Shown: positions 20,879-31,679, counted from the first letter of the stretch. The stretch is DNA of 64,000 nucleotides from Cephalopachus bancanus (GCA_027257055.1 JAPVLO010000007.1:186001-250000); one strand, 5' to 3'. The notes: generated by a model not told the origin, from the letters alone. Numbers and translations are program-made.

Positions 20879-21219
20879 TTTTTTTTTGAGTTGGAGTCCC
20901 AGTCTCTCACCAAGGCTAGAGTGCAGTGGCACGCTCATGACCACCACAGCCTCGACCTGCTGGAGTGCAGTAGCCACTCGACCTTCTGGGCTCCGGCGAT
21001 CCTTCCGCCTCAGGCTTCCGAGTAGCCGGAACTACAGGCGCGCGCTACCACGCCTGGCTGATTTTTGATTATTGTATTGATTTTGATTATTATTGATTAT
21101 TGTAGAGATGAGGTCTCACCAACTTGCCCAGGCGGGTCTCGAACCCGTGGGCTAAGGCAATCCACTCACCTCAGCCTCCCAAAGGTGCAGGATTACAGGC
21201 TGAGTCACCGAGCCCGGCT
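20879..21219 (-). mobile_element. Alu, young, with expanded linker
   Basis: The linker has grown to repeated GATTATTG units (about 21,060-21,105). The right arm also has an extra CTGGAGTGCAGTAGCCACTCG duplication. Confidence 0.93.
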
Positions 21220-21401
21220 CTGCCTCAGGCTTCTAAATAGCTGGAACTACAGAAGTACATCACCATGCCTGGCTAATTTTATTGTAGAGACGAGGTCTCG
21301 TCATGTTGCCCAGGCTGGTCTCAAATCCATGGGCTCAGGTAATCCTCTTGCCTCTGCCTCCCAAAGTACTGGGATTGCAGGCATGAGCCACCATGCCTGG
21401 G
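21220..21401 (-). mobile_element. Alu, 3'-part missing
   Basis: Starts within the right arm (TGCCTCAGGCTTCTAAATAGC) and runs through the full left arm. The left end abuts the neighbouring Alu, so the two may have recombined. Confidence 0.88.
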
Positions 21402-21404
21402 TGA

Positions 21405-21484
<80 letters not shown>

Positions 21485-21500
21485 AGGGAGAGAGATAGAA
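21405..21500. repeat. compound microsatellite (TA)n(GT)n(GA)n
   Basis: About 20 AT repeats are followed by about 16 GT repeats from 21,449 and a short GAGA-rich run. Purine-pyrimidine alternation like this can adopt cruciform or Z-DNA and is likely length-polymorphic. Confidence 0.97.
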
Positions 21501-21654
21501 TCAGAGCTTTAATTTTTCTTTTTTGTTACCTAAATGGCAAAAGTAGTCTTTCTTACTAGTGCTCCAATCTAAACTTCTGACAAGATATTGATTTAATTTG
21601 GCAAGAATAAGCTTTTAGACTGTATCAAGAGACATCACTGATCAATATTTTCAT

Positions 21655-21945
21655 TTTTTTTTTTTTTAGTTGGAGTCTCACTCTGTCGCCCAGACTGGAG
21701 TGCAGTGGCACGCTCCCAGCCACCGCAGCTTCAACCTGCTGGGCTCTGGCGATCCTTCCACCTCAGACTTCCAAGTAGCTGGAACTACAGGCACGTGCTA
21801 CCACACCCGGCTAATTTTTTGATTTATTGTAGAGATGCAGTCTCACCAAGTGGCCCGGGCTGGTCGCAAACCTGTGGGCTCAAGCAGTTCTCTCACCTTG
21901 GCCTCCCAAAGTGCTGAGATTATGGGCATGTGCCACCGTGCCCAG
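21655..21945 (-). mobile_element. Alu, lineage type
   Basis: Full-length, with TTTTTTGATTTATTGTAGAG linker. Confidence 0.93.
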
Positions 21946-22830
21946 TCCACTTAATCTTCTTTAATCTCCCTCAGTGTTTTATCTGAAAGCTTCTCTTTTC
22001 TCCCTCTCTGATCAATTGTGAAACTTCCCACACATAATACTTTTAGTATTCATCCTTGTCCCAAGCTGCAAACCTGCATTTACCATCAAAGTGTAAGTTC
22101 TGTCCTTAGTGATTCCCTTCTTAAAATGCTTAATGAACGATTGTTATAGAAGAAAAGCTTTTTCCCATTTTCTTGCCTTATGCAAGTTGCGTTGTAAGTT
22201 CTAGTCAGTATATTTAGTGTTGATACATAAAAAACAAAAATACAAACACCCACAAGAACCTGTTTTCTACCCACAATCGATACAAATGCAGAGAAACAGT
22301 CTCCTTCTTGTTTCTAAGACTATTACACTTCATTAATAACAGATAAGCAGTTCTTCCCATTCTCAGAGCTCTTGTTACAGCTTAAGTGTCTTATTCAGTG
22401 TTCATTCCAGAAGTATTGGTATCATTTTATTGTTTCTCAAGTTCCTTTTCACTCTGTCCTACTTGTTAAATGCAGTGGCACATCTTCAGTTCCAAATTAT
22501 GAGTATATAAAATCAACATCAACTACTCTGAATTATTTAGTAAGAGAGGCATGTCTGTGACATAAGGAACTACCACAAGTCCGGAGCAGAAGCCAGTCTC
22601 ATAACAGGGTTTGTTCAACAGGCCCTGTGTGCTAACTTTTGGTAACACAACGATAATCAAAGCCCCAAAAGTCATCAGGTTAAAACTATTATTTCCAGAT
22701 AATTGTCCAAGGTGGAAATTGATTTGTGACTGTCAGAAAAAGGACAAACTACAATATAAAACTCTGTATTATGGGACCACTGCAGGTTTCCCTTCCTCCA
22801 CCTCCAAGTGAGATACTTTAGAAAGCAAGA
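21946..22830. other. unassigned unique-like sequence
   Basis: Almost 900 bp without repeats I can name. Small open frames (22,086-22,274 minus, 22,372-22,560 and 22,611-22,811 plus) show no domain. Candidate for single-copy intronic sequence. Confidence 0.5.
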
Positions 22831-22836
22831 AACCAG

Positions 22837-23130
22837 CTGGGCTTGGTGGCTCAGCCTGTAATCCTGTGTCTTTGGGAGGCTGAGGTGAGTGGATTGCCTG
22901 AGCCTGCGGGTTCGAGACACGCCTGTGCGGCGAGACCTCATCTCTACAATAAATCAAAAAATCAGCCAGGTGTGGTAGCGCATGCCTGTAATTCCGGCTA
23001 CTTGGAAGGCTGAGGCGGAAGGATCGCCGGAGCCCAGCAGGTCGAGGCTGCGGTGGCCGGGAGCGGCCACTGAACTCCAGTCTGGGCGACCGAGTGAGAC
23101 TCCAACTCAAAAAAAAAAAAAAAAAAAAAA
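22837..23130 (+). mobile_element. Alu, young, with target duplication
   Basis: GCAAGAAACCAG at 22,825-22,836 and about 23,139-23,150. Shortened CCTGTGCGGCGAGACC. Confidence 0.95.
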
Positions 23131-23150
23131 GCAAGCAAGCAAGAAACCAG

Positions 23151-23985
23151 CAGGTAATTCCAAATGACCATATGCTGATGCTGTAAGTGCAGAGAGAGCA
23201 CTTTCAAGGCCATCTCCTCCAACTCACCTCTTGGGACAGTCACCACTTTATAACTGAGATAGATTTTTCAATACTCCACTAAGAGTGAATTAAGAACACA
23301 GGCCTAGCAAAACTCTTTAGCTTTCTTGAGATTAGACAAAAACTTCCCTTTTCTACCTTAAAGAGCTCAAGGAAACTTGTTTCCTCCAAACAGTGCAACT
23401 GGCTAAGTTCAAGCTAAGCTTGAATGAACTGAGTTTTAAGCTGAAAACATTCAGTCTGGAATAGGAGACATAGGTGATGATGCGAAAATATAACCAAGTA
23501 AAGGGGCACCAAGGAAGGTGAGCTAGATCACTACTTTTTTCTGCTTGATCCAGTTAGATGATTAAGATCTTAGTTCAAAATTACCATCTTGTGTAATGCA
23601 ACATACAATATAATTTGATTACCCACCTCAGTTTTTTACTGCCATCATCTCCATTTTGGAGTATGAGCACAAGAGTCCTTAAGACCCCTATTCCACTGCC
23701 TTCACCTCAACTGTTTACTGTCATGAAGGAAAACACTCTCACTTACAGGTCTGATGAAAGCAAAGAAAAGTCAAACCCAAACCCTCACCATCTGTGGAGG
23801 AATACCGAATTAGACAACAGAAAACAGAGCTTATGGTTTGAGCTACTCTTTCTGTTTCTCTTTCAGAAGACTTTTCTGTGCCCTTGGTTTTCTACTCTGT
23901 AAAATGGTAATATTAACATCAGTCTTCCTTAAACTCAAAATATAGCTCTTGGTCTTGTTAAAGAAAAAAAAAATTTTTTTAATAA
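23151..23985. other. unassigned unique-like sequence
   Basis: No gene supported. The plus frame at 23,615-23,902 shows no known domain. Confidence 0.45.
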
Positions 23986-23988
23986 ATA

Positions 23989-24292
23989 AAGGAGCCGGGC
24001 TCAGTGGCTCAGCCTATAATCCCGCGCTTTGGGAGGCTGAGGTGAGTGGATTGCCTGAGCCCGCGGGTTCGAGAACACCCTGGGCAACTTGGTGAGACCT
24101 CATCTCTACAATAAATCAAAAAATTAGCTGGGTGTGGTAGCGCGTGCCTGTAGTTCCAGCTACTTGGAAGGTTGAGGCAGAAGGATCACCGGAGCCCATC
24201 ACATTGAGGCTACGGTGGCCGGAAGCATGCTACTGCACTCCAGTCTGGGCGACAGAGTGAGACTCCAACTCAAAAATTAAATTAAATTAAAT
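23989..24292 (+). mobile_element. Alu, lineage type
   Basis: Full-length, first of a tandem pair, with an AAATTAAATTAAATT tail. Confidence 0.93.
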
Positions 24293-24302
24293 TAATAAAT
24301 AA

Positions 24303-24605
24303 AGGGCTGGGCCCAGTGGCTCACGTCTATAATCCTAGCACTTTGGGAGGCCAGGGTGAGAGGATTGTCTGAGCCCAGGGGTTTGAGACCAGCCTGGGCA
24401 ACTTGGCGAGACCTCATCTCTACAATAAATCAAAAAATTAGTCAGGCATGGTGGTGCACCCCTGTAGTTCCAGCCACTTGGAGGACTGAGGTGGAAGGAT
24501 CGCCTGAGCCCAGCTGGTCGAGGCTGCAGTGCGCCGTGAACGAGCCACTGCACTCCAGCTTGGGCGAAAGAGTGAGACACCGACTCAAAAAAAACAACAA
24601 CATTA
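24303..24605 (+). mobile_element. Alu, older lineage type
   Basis: Second of the pair, same orientation, inserted into the first copy's A-rich tail. Confidence 0.93.
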
Positions 24606-25210
24606 AAAAGTGAAGATTCTTTAAAAAACAAAATGTAAAACAAAATGCATCATTAGCAATCACTGGTCTTCTCACATATTTGTTAATTATATTTAAGAAC
24701 CTTAAGCAATTAAAAATCCATTATTGTAATAACTTCAATTAAGATACACTCATTCACGGTTTTTCTTTTTGAGAAGCTTGCTCATGGCAGGTCTTCCTGC
24801 CATGAATCTTCCTTTTTCCTTCTCTCATTCTTGCTAATAGCTTCTGTTTTAAAACTTTGCTGGCCGCTCTAAAATTCATGTTAGGGATGAGCCCCCAAAA
24901 TAAATAAATAAATATTTGATGATGTACCTATTGTTTATAAATCACTATGTAGAGATATTTACACACAAGTTCAAGTATGAGGTGTACTCAGTGTATGTTT
25001 GTTGTGCAAATAACATGAGTCAGGAGACTTTAATAAGTAAAAATAGGATAAAAATTATGAAACATATTTGTATTACTAAATATTTCATAATATAAGGCAT
25101 GTCATAAAGACATGAATACATGCTATAAAGTTTAAACTATACACTATATAGATTTAAGGTTATATTTGAATACTTGAATAATAAATTTCCCCCAAGACAT
25201 AATATTCTTC
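24606..25210. other. AT-rich unassigned sequence
   Basis: Contains many ATA-rich stretches. No gene or clear repeat. Confidence 0.45.
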
Positions 25211-25212
25211 CT

Positions 25213-25340
25213 AACTTTTTTTAGACAGGGTCTTACTATGTTGTCCAGGCTGGATTCAAGCTCCTGGGCTCAAGTGATCCTACCACCTCAGTCTCCAAAG
25301 TACCTGAGATGAGAGGAAAGCACCAACAAGTCTGGCTCTA
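25213..25340 (-). mobile_element. Alu monomer-like fragment
   Basis: About 125 bp of reversed left-arm sequence (GACAGGGTCTTACTATGTTG...). Its shortness and divergence fit an old monomer. Confidence 0.75.
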
Positions 25341-25385
25341 ATTTTCATGTGGAGAAATGGGGCTTCATTTTTAAAAATAAAGGAT

Positions 25386-25550
25386 GTAGCTGGGCATGGT
25401 AGCACATGCCTGTAGTTCTGGCTACTTGGGAGGCTGAGGTGGGAGGATCACCAGAATCCAGCAGGTCAACACTGGGTTGGCCATGAATGTGTCACTGCAC
25501 TCCAGCCTGGGCTACAGAGTGGAGTGAAAACTAAAAAAAAATAATAAAAA
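25386..25550 (+). mobile_element. Alu right arm only
   Basis: GTAGCTGGGCATGGTAGCACATGCC through CACTGCACTCCAGCC plus A-rich tail. No left arm. Confidence 0.85.
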
Positions 25551-25627
25551 AATAGAAAATAAAGGATGGATAGTTATGACCCCTTAGTGAAATCAGTCTT
25601 TAATCAAGTATTTTAAAGCTCAGTTCC

Positions 25628-25915
25628 AGGCCAAGTGTGGTGGCTCACACCTGTAATCCTAGCGCTTTTGGGAGGCCGATGTGGGAGGATCACTTGAGTC
25701 CAGGAGTTTGAGACCAACCTGGGCAACAAAATGAGACCTCATAACTACAAAAAAAGTAAAAAAAAATAGCCAGATGTGATAGCATGCACCTGTTGTCCCA
25801 CCTACTCTGGAGACTGAGGCAGGAGGATCACTTGAGCCCAGGAGTCTGAGGCAGCAGTGAACCTTGATCCTGCAGTGGTAACAGAGAGATACCCTGATTC
25901 AAAAAAGAAAAATAT
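25628..25915 (+). mobile_element. Alu, AluJ-like
   Basis: GGAGTTTGAGACCAACCTGGGC and CTACTCTGGAGACTGAGGC are of the ancestral AluJ type, so this probably predates the local lineage. Confidence 0.88.
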
Positions 25916-25937
25916 AAAACAAGTAGGGACATCTATT

Positions 25938-26232
25938 CTTTTTTTTTTCTGAGTGAGAGTCTCTCTCCGTCACCCAGACTGGAGTGCAGTGGCACTCTCC
26001 AAGTCACCACAGCCTCGACCTGCTGGGGCTCAGGCGATCCTTCTGCTTCAGCCTTCCAAGTAGCTAGAACTACAGGAATGCACCGCTACAATGGGCTAAT
26101 TTTTTTATTTATTGTAAAGACAAGGTCTCACCATGTTTCCCAGGCTGGTCTCGAACCCATGGCCTCAAGCAATCCTCTCACCTCGGCCTCCCAAAGTGCT
26201 GGGATTATAGGCGTGAACCATCATGCCCGGCA
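25938..26232 (-). mobile_element. Alu, lineage type
   Basis: Full-length reverse-complement copy. Confidence 0.93.
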
Positions 26233-26537
26233 GGGAGATCTTAAGAAGCAAATTAGATCACTGTCTCCTTTCATTAAATGGGCAAATAATTTATATCCCA
26301 GAGTTAATTACGGTGAGAAAAGTCTCTAAAGGTATTGGGGCTTATGTACAACTAAAGAACCAGTTAGTAATAAATGAATTTCACCCCAAACCAAATGAAA
26401 TAATTAAAACTGAGTAGTAACTTTTCATTCTCTGAATGATAAAATAGCCACAATAGTCCATTTGTTATTTCACTTATTCAAGCAGCAACTATCCCTTTGT
26501 TCTACTTTGTCCTTTTAATTTTTAAAACTGTTTATTT
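26233..26537. other. unassigned sequence
   Basis: No feature supported. Short plus frames here begin inside the neighbouring Alu. Confidence 0.45.
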
Positions 26538-26553
26538 TAGAGTTGTGGGATAA

Positions 26554-26858
26554 AGCCGGGCTCGGTGGCTCAGCCTGTAATCCCGCACCTTTGGGAGGTT
26601 GAGGTGAGTGGATTGCCTAAGTCCGCAGGTTTGAGACCCACCTGGGCAACTTGGTGAGACCTCATCTCTACAATAAATCAAAAATTAGCCAGGCATGGTA
26701 GCATGCACCTGAAGTTCCAGCTACTTAGAAGGCTGAGACGGAAGGATCGCCGGAGCCCAGCAGGTCGAGGCTGCGGGAGTGGCCACTGCACTCGTCTGGG
26801 CGACAGAGTGAGACACCAACTCAAAAAAAAATTAAATAAATAAATTAAATAAATAAAT
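26554..26858 (+). mobile_element. Alu, first of pair in one target duplication
   Basis: Preceded by TAGAGTTGTGGGATA (26,538-26,552). Its tail holds the next Alu. Confidence 0.95.
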
Positions 26859-26859
26859 A

Positions 26860-27165
26860 AGCTGGGCTCGGTGGCTCAGCCTGTAATCCCGCGCCTTTGG
26901 GAGGCTGAGGTGAGTGGATTGCCTGAGCCCGCTGGTTCGAGACCCACCTAGGCAACTTGGTGAGACTTCATCTCTACAATAAATCAAAAAATTAGCCGGG
27001 TGTGGTAGCGCACGCCTGTAGTTCCAGCTACTTGGAAGGCTGAGGCGGAAGGATCACTAGAGTCCAGCAGGTCGAGGCTGCGATGGCCGGGAGCGGCCAC
27101 TGTACTCCAGTCTGGGCAACAGAGTGAGACTCCGACTCAAAAAATAAATAAATAAATAAATAAAA
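26860..27165 (+). mobile_element. Alu, second of pair in one target duplication
   Basis: Followed by the same TAGAGTTGTGGGATA at 27,166-27,180, so both Alus lie within a single duplication. The second most likely landed in the first's A-tail. Confidence 0.95.
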
Positions 27166-27399
27166 TAGAGTTGTGGGATACATGTGAGGGTTTACTACAT
27201 AAGTAAGGTGCATGCGGGTGAGGTCTGGACTTCTAGAGGGCCCATTCTCCCCCACTAGTGGAACTGGTACCCAGTGTGTTGCCAAGCACCACCCTCCATC
27301 CCTCCTCCCTCCCTCCTCAACAGTCTCCAATATCTGCCATTCCCATCTCTGAAGCAGCAACTATTATTGCAGATACCAGGGATAGCAAAGAACAAATCA

Positions 27400-27655
27400 G
27401 GCTGGGCGCAGTGGCTCATGCCTATAATCTCACCACTTTGGGAGGCCAAGGTGAGAGGATTGCCTGACCTCATCCCTACAATAAATAAAAAATTAGCTGG
27501 GTATGGTGGCACATGCCTGTAGTTCCACCTACTTGGACGGCTGAGGTGGAAGGATCATCTGAGCCCAGCAGGTTGAGGCTGCAGTGGCTGTGAGTGTGCC
27601 ACTGCACTCCAGCTTGGGAGACAGAGTAAGACTCCAACTCAAAAAAAAAAAAACA
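27400..27655 (+). mobile_element. Alu with left-arm deletion
   Basis: GATTGCCTGACCTCATCC shows that about 45 bp, including the B box, is missing. Confidence 0.9.
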
Positions 27656-27796
27656 GAACAAATAAGACAGGATCCTTGCCCTCACAGCGATTACAATATA
27701 TTCTGGGGGGAAGATGAAAAATAAACAAGTAAACAATTTCTGAGACCATTTTTTGGGGTAAGTTTTCAAGCAAAGTTTATTTAGAAAGTAAATTAG

Positions 27797-28105
27797 AAGG
27801 CAGGGCGTGGTGACTCAAGTCTGTAATCCCAGTACTTTGGGAGGCCAAGGTGAGGCCATTGCCTGAGCCCAAGGGTTAGAGAACAGCCCGGGCAACTTGG
27901 CAAGACTTCATCTCTATAATATATCAAAAAATTAGCCAGGCGTGGTTGCATACACCTATAGTTCTAGATACTTAGAAGACTGAGACAGAAGGATCACCCA
28001 AGCCCAGATGATCGACAGTGGGATGGCCATGAACATTCATGCCACTGCATTTCAGCCTGAGCGATGGAGTGAGACTCCAACTAAAAATAAAATAAAATAA
28101 AATAA
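27797..28105 (+). mobile_element. Alu, older lineage type
   Basis: Full-length, diverged, tail AATAAAATAAAATAAAAT. Confidence 0.92.
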
Positions 28106-29120
28106 ATTAGAGATTCGCCTCCCCAAGGTAGGGGAGGAGCCCAAAGCTAAGAAAAGACAGTGGCTATAGCTCAAAGACCCACGTGGAGACACCAGAGTTG
28201 AACTAAGCAGTGTTCTGAAAGCATTTTTTAAAAATGAGGGGTGGGACATGCTATTTTAAAGAACTGTAATAAAAAGTATCACAAATAAAGGGAATAGGGC
28301 AAAGGTCCTGAAATGAGAAAGGCTGTACTTTATTCACTACATGCAAAGATTTTCCACTGACATCCGTTCTTCACAAGCAACAGTCATATTTGTAAAATAA
28401 CGGCAGATGCCAGGCTTCACCCACCAGGTCCTTCTCAGCATGTCATCTGATTCTGGTTCCTCCTTTATAAGCCAAACTGTCCACATGCCTCATCTACCAG
28501 CTCCTCTACCATGAAGCACTTCCTGTCTGAACTACTAAGGTCAAATATAGTACAAGTCTGTTGTAGGAAAAGGGCTGGAATATTTTAGACCCAAGATAGG
28601 AAGGAGAAAAGTAAAGCCAGGTGAGCAGCAGGTAGCAGATGCCTAACAGTGTGAAGTTGCATTTCAAGCTTCACAAGGACTCAGAGGTAAGGTTCACATC
28701 ATAAATAATGAAGCAACTCCACTTACAGAGTGCATGATGAAGTCAAACATTGCTCTGGAAGAGAAAGACCATCAAGGGCTTGTTCCCCACCCTCTGAATT
28801 CCTGACAAAAATCAACCAGGTGGCAGGGGAGGTAGAAGAGAGGAGTAAACAAACTTCCAAAATCTGTAGCCAGACTGCAGCTAGCGGTATCGCCAGTCAC
28901 CACTTCACTGATCACTTTGCTGTTTTTAATGTTTTGTCTTTACTTTGTTCTTAAATGGTGTTTAGCATTAGAATTAATTTGTGTAGAATTTTTTCTCTAA
29001 ATCATGTAACTGTCTTCGTGTAGTATTAGTCTTTCAGTAATTCTATGAAACTCCAAATATATAATACAATGCCCAAAACAACATACCCATTCTCAGAGTA
29101 GAGAAAAATTTATTGAAATT
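28106..29120. other. about 1 kb unassigned unique-like sequence
   Basis: No recognisable gene. The plus frame 28,730-28,954 (about 74 codons) has no known domain. One of the longer repeat-free islands in the window. Confidence 0.5.
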
Positions 29121-29121
29121 A

Positions 29122-29398
29122 TGTCCCAGCATTTTGGGAGGTGGATGTGAGAGGACTGCCTGAGCCCAGGGATTCAAAACCAGACTGGGCGAAATGGTGA
29201 AACCTCATCTCTACCATAAATCAAAAAATTAGCTGGGCATGGTAGTATGCACCTGTAGTTCCAGCTACTTGGAAAGCTAAGGCAGAAGGATCTCCTGACC
29301 CCAGCAGGTCAAGGCTGCAGTGGCCATGAGCATGCCACTGCACTCCAGCCTGGGTAACAGAGGAAGACTCTGACTCATTAAAAAAAAAAAAAAAAAAA
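29122..29398 (+). mobile_element. Alu, slightly 5'-truncated
   Basis: Begins GTCCCAGCATTTTGGG, lacking the first 25 bp or so. Confidence 0.9.
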
Positions 29399-29479
29399 TC
29401 AAATGCCGAGGCTAATGTGAGAGTGTTCAATATCTGACAGACCTAAAACAGAAGACTCCACTGTAAAAGTATGAATCTA

Positions 29480-29770
29480 AGCCGGGCTCGGTGGCTCAGC
29501 CTGTAATCCCGCGCCTTTGGGAGGCTGAGGTGAGTGGATTGCCTGAGCCCGCGGGTTCGAGACCCGCCTGGGCAGCGAGACCTCATCTCTACAACAAATC
29601 AAAAAATCAGCCGGGCGTGGTAGCGCATGCCTGTAATTCCAGCTACTTGGAAGGCTGAGGCGGAAGGATCGCCGGAGCCCAGCAGGTCGAGGCTGCGGTG
29701 GCCGGGAGCGGCCACTGCACTCCAGTCTGGGCGACAGAGTGAGACTCCAACTCAAAAAAAAAAAAAAAAA
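29480..29770 (+). mobile_element. Alu, youngest type, with target duplication
   Basis: AAGTATGAATCTA at 29,467-29,479 and 29,771-29,783. Perfect T-arm at 29,551-29,567 and right-arm hairpin at 29,694-29,719. Close to what I read as the youngest subfamily consensus. Confidence 0.97.
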
Positions 29771-29822
29771 AAGTATGAATCTACTATCTCAACCAACATG
29801 CTAAAAAAACTAAGCAGCTGGA

Positions 29823-30098
29823 GCCGGGCACAGTGGCTCACACCTGTAATCTCAGCACTCTGAGAGGCAGAGATGAGAGTATTGCCTAAGCCCAGGTGTT
29901 AGGCATCTAGGTGAGATCTCATCTCTACAATAAATCAAAAAATTAGCCAGGCATGGTGGTGCGTACCTGTAGTTCCAGCTACTTGGAAGATTAAAGTGGA
30001 AAGATCACCTGAGCCCAGCATGTTGAGGCTGCGGCGGCCATGAGCATGCCACTGCACTCCAGCCTGCGTGACAGAGTGAGACTCCGACTCAAAAAAAT
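29823..30098 (+). mobile_element. Alu, older lineage type
   Basis: Left arm shortened at CCCAGGTGTTAGGCATCTAGG; both arms otherwise present. Confidence 0.92.
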
Positions 30099-30099
30099 C

Positions 30100-30200
30100 T
30101 AAGCTGTGAAGTTACGTGACTTATTTAGGGTCATAGAGAGGCAGGGTAGGTAGAACTGGCACTCAAGAGTTCTGACTCCCAGATCTTTTTGTTACACTAT
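30100..30200 (-). mobile_element. MIR fragment
   Basis: TTATTTAGGGTCATAGAGAGG, TAGAACTGGCACTCAAG and GTTCTGACTCCCAGATC are the reverse complement of the MIR 5'/core region. Confidence 0.65.
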
Positions 30201-30826
30201 ATGGTCCTATTTAACAAAGCTCCTGTTCTAGAATTAAGTAAAGTTTCTATTAGGGGAATGTTGCTTTCTCTGCAATGCCATTATAAAATCAAAGATGTGA
30301 TCCACACATACAACGATTAAGCCTAAAGCATTAGGAGATAACTGAAGTCTCTGTCCCCGGCCCAATGCAGCTTATATTCTAAGAACATTAATGCACAAAA
30401 AAAACCATAATAGAAGATTAAAACAAAAAAAACAAGAAGTGGGGAGTAGTAGAATAGGATTATGGGAATTCAGAAGTTGGTTGGATTACTTCTAGGCAGA
30501 AAAATGAAAAAAGGTTCAGCTTTGGCTAGTAATGAAAGATTATCCTAGTGTTGGAAGACAGCAGAAGAGAACTGGGAAGAGTGAATCCACTATAGCATGA
30601 AAAATAGTTGAGTAACCATCCTCTGTTAGAATTAAATCTACCTAAACTCCAGTACAAAGAAAAGAACAGAGGCTAGAGGCACACACTAAATGACCCACAG
30701 GGCAACATTACGACAAATCCAGACTGTGGCACGTTCTACAAGACTCATCAAGAAGTCAATGCCACAGGAAAAAAAAGTTCTAGATTAAAAAGACTGAAGA
30801 GACAAACAAATGCAATGCCTAAATGT
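30201..30826. other. unassigned unique-like sequence
   Basis: No gene or clear repeat. Confidence 0.45.
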
Positions 30827-30827
30827 T

Positions 30828-30962
30828 GATATCTGATAATCCCAGCACTTTGGAAGGCCAGGTGAGAGGACTGCCTGAGCCCATGGGTTCAAGATCAGAC
30901 CAGGCAACTTGGCAAGACCTCATCTCTACAATAAAACAACAATAACAAAAAACAAAACAAAA
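30828..30962 (+). mobile_element. Alu left arm only
   Basis: Starts TAATCCCAGCACTTTGG and ends in an A-rich run before the next Alu. It lacks a right arm. Confidence 0.85.
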
Positions 30963-30965
30963 GAA

Positions 30966-31101
30966 AACATGCCAGGCAAAGTGGCTCACCCTGTAATCCT
31001 AGCACTTTGGGAGGCTGAGGTGGGAGGAATGCTTAAGGCCAGGAGTTTGAGACCAATATGGGCAAAATAGCAAGACCTCACCTCTACAAAAAAAATTAAA
31101 A
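30966..31101 (+). mobile_element. AluJ-like copy, left arm (split by L1 tail)
   Basis: Left arm ends CTCTACAAAAAAAATTAAAA, where a short L1 tail begins. The right arm resumes at 31,201. Confidence 0.88.
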
Positions 31102-31189
31102 CACACCTCATCAACAAGGATACCTGCACAATGCATATTTGTATACCTAACCCTTAACTGTACCCCACAATTTTAAAATAAAAAATGTT
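31102..31189 (+). mobile_element. tiny L1 3' tail inserted in the Alu linker
   Basis: About 88 bp of L1 3' end (ATACCTAACCCTTAACTGTACC then A-rich). The bases AAAAATTAAAA flank it at about 31,091-31,101 and 31,190-31,200, matching a target duplication inside the Alu linker. Confidence 0.8.
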
Positions 31190-31199
31190 AAAAATTAAA

Positions 31200-31340
31200 A
31201 AATTAGCCAGGTGTGGTGGTGCTCCCCTGTAGCTCCAGTCACTAAGGAGATTGAGACAAGAGGATCACCTAGCCCAGGAGTTAGAGACTGCAATAAGCTA
31301 TGATTGTGCCACTGTACTCCAGCTTGTACAACAGTGAGAC
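31200..31340 (+). mobile_element. AluJ-like copy, right arm (split by L1 tail)
   Basis: AATTAGCCAGGTGTGGTGG to ACAGTGAGAC. The usual poly-A tail is replaced by G15. Confidence 0.88.
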
Positions 31341-31355
31341 GGGGGGGGGGGGGGG
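31341..31355. repeat. G15 homopolymer at Alu tail
   Basis: Fifteen consecutive G where an Alu A-tail is expected. It can form quadruplex structures and is prone to sequencing-length error. Confidence 0.9.
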
Positions 31356-31670
31356 AGGAACTATAGAAGACACTTTGGGATAATTAGGAGATTCTGATTA
31401 TGGATTAGATCTCAGAGAGCATATAGAAATAATAGAAAATCTTCTTAGGAGTAATAATGGTACTATGGGTTATGTGGAACAGCTTTAAGAGATTAATGCT
31501 GAAGTGTCATGATGCTCACAGATTCAAACAGTTAAGCAAAAAAAAAAAGATATATATAATACATAAGGGAGATATGACAAAATATCATGTGCTCAATCTA
31601 GGTGATAAGTATTCAAGTGTTTCTTGCACAAGAGTAGTTTCACTTTTGAATATCTTTGAAAACTAATATT
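31356..31670. other. unassigned sequence
   Basis: The small plus frame 31,457-31,666 has no domain. No gene supported. Confidence 0.4.
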
Positions 31671-31679
31671 AAAAAGGTA

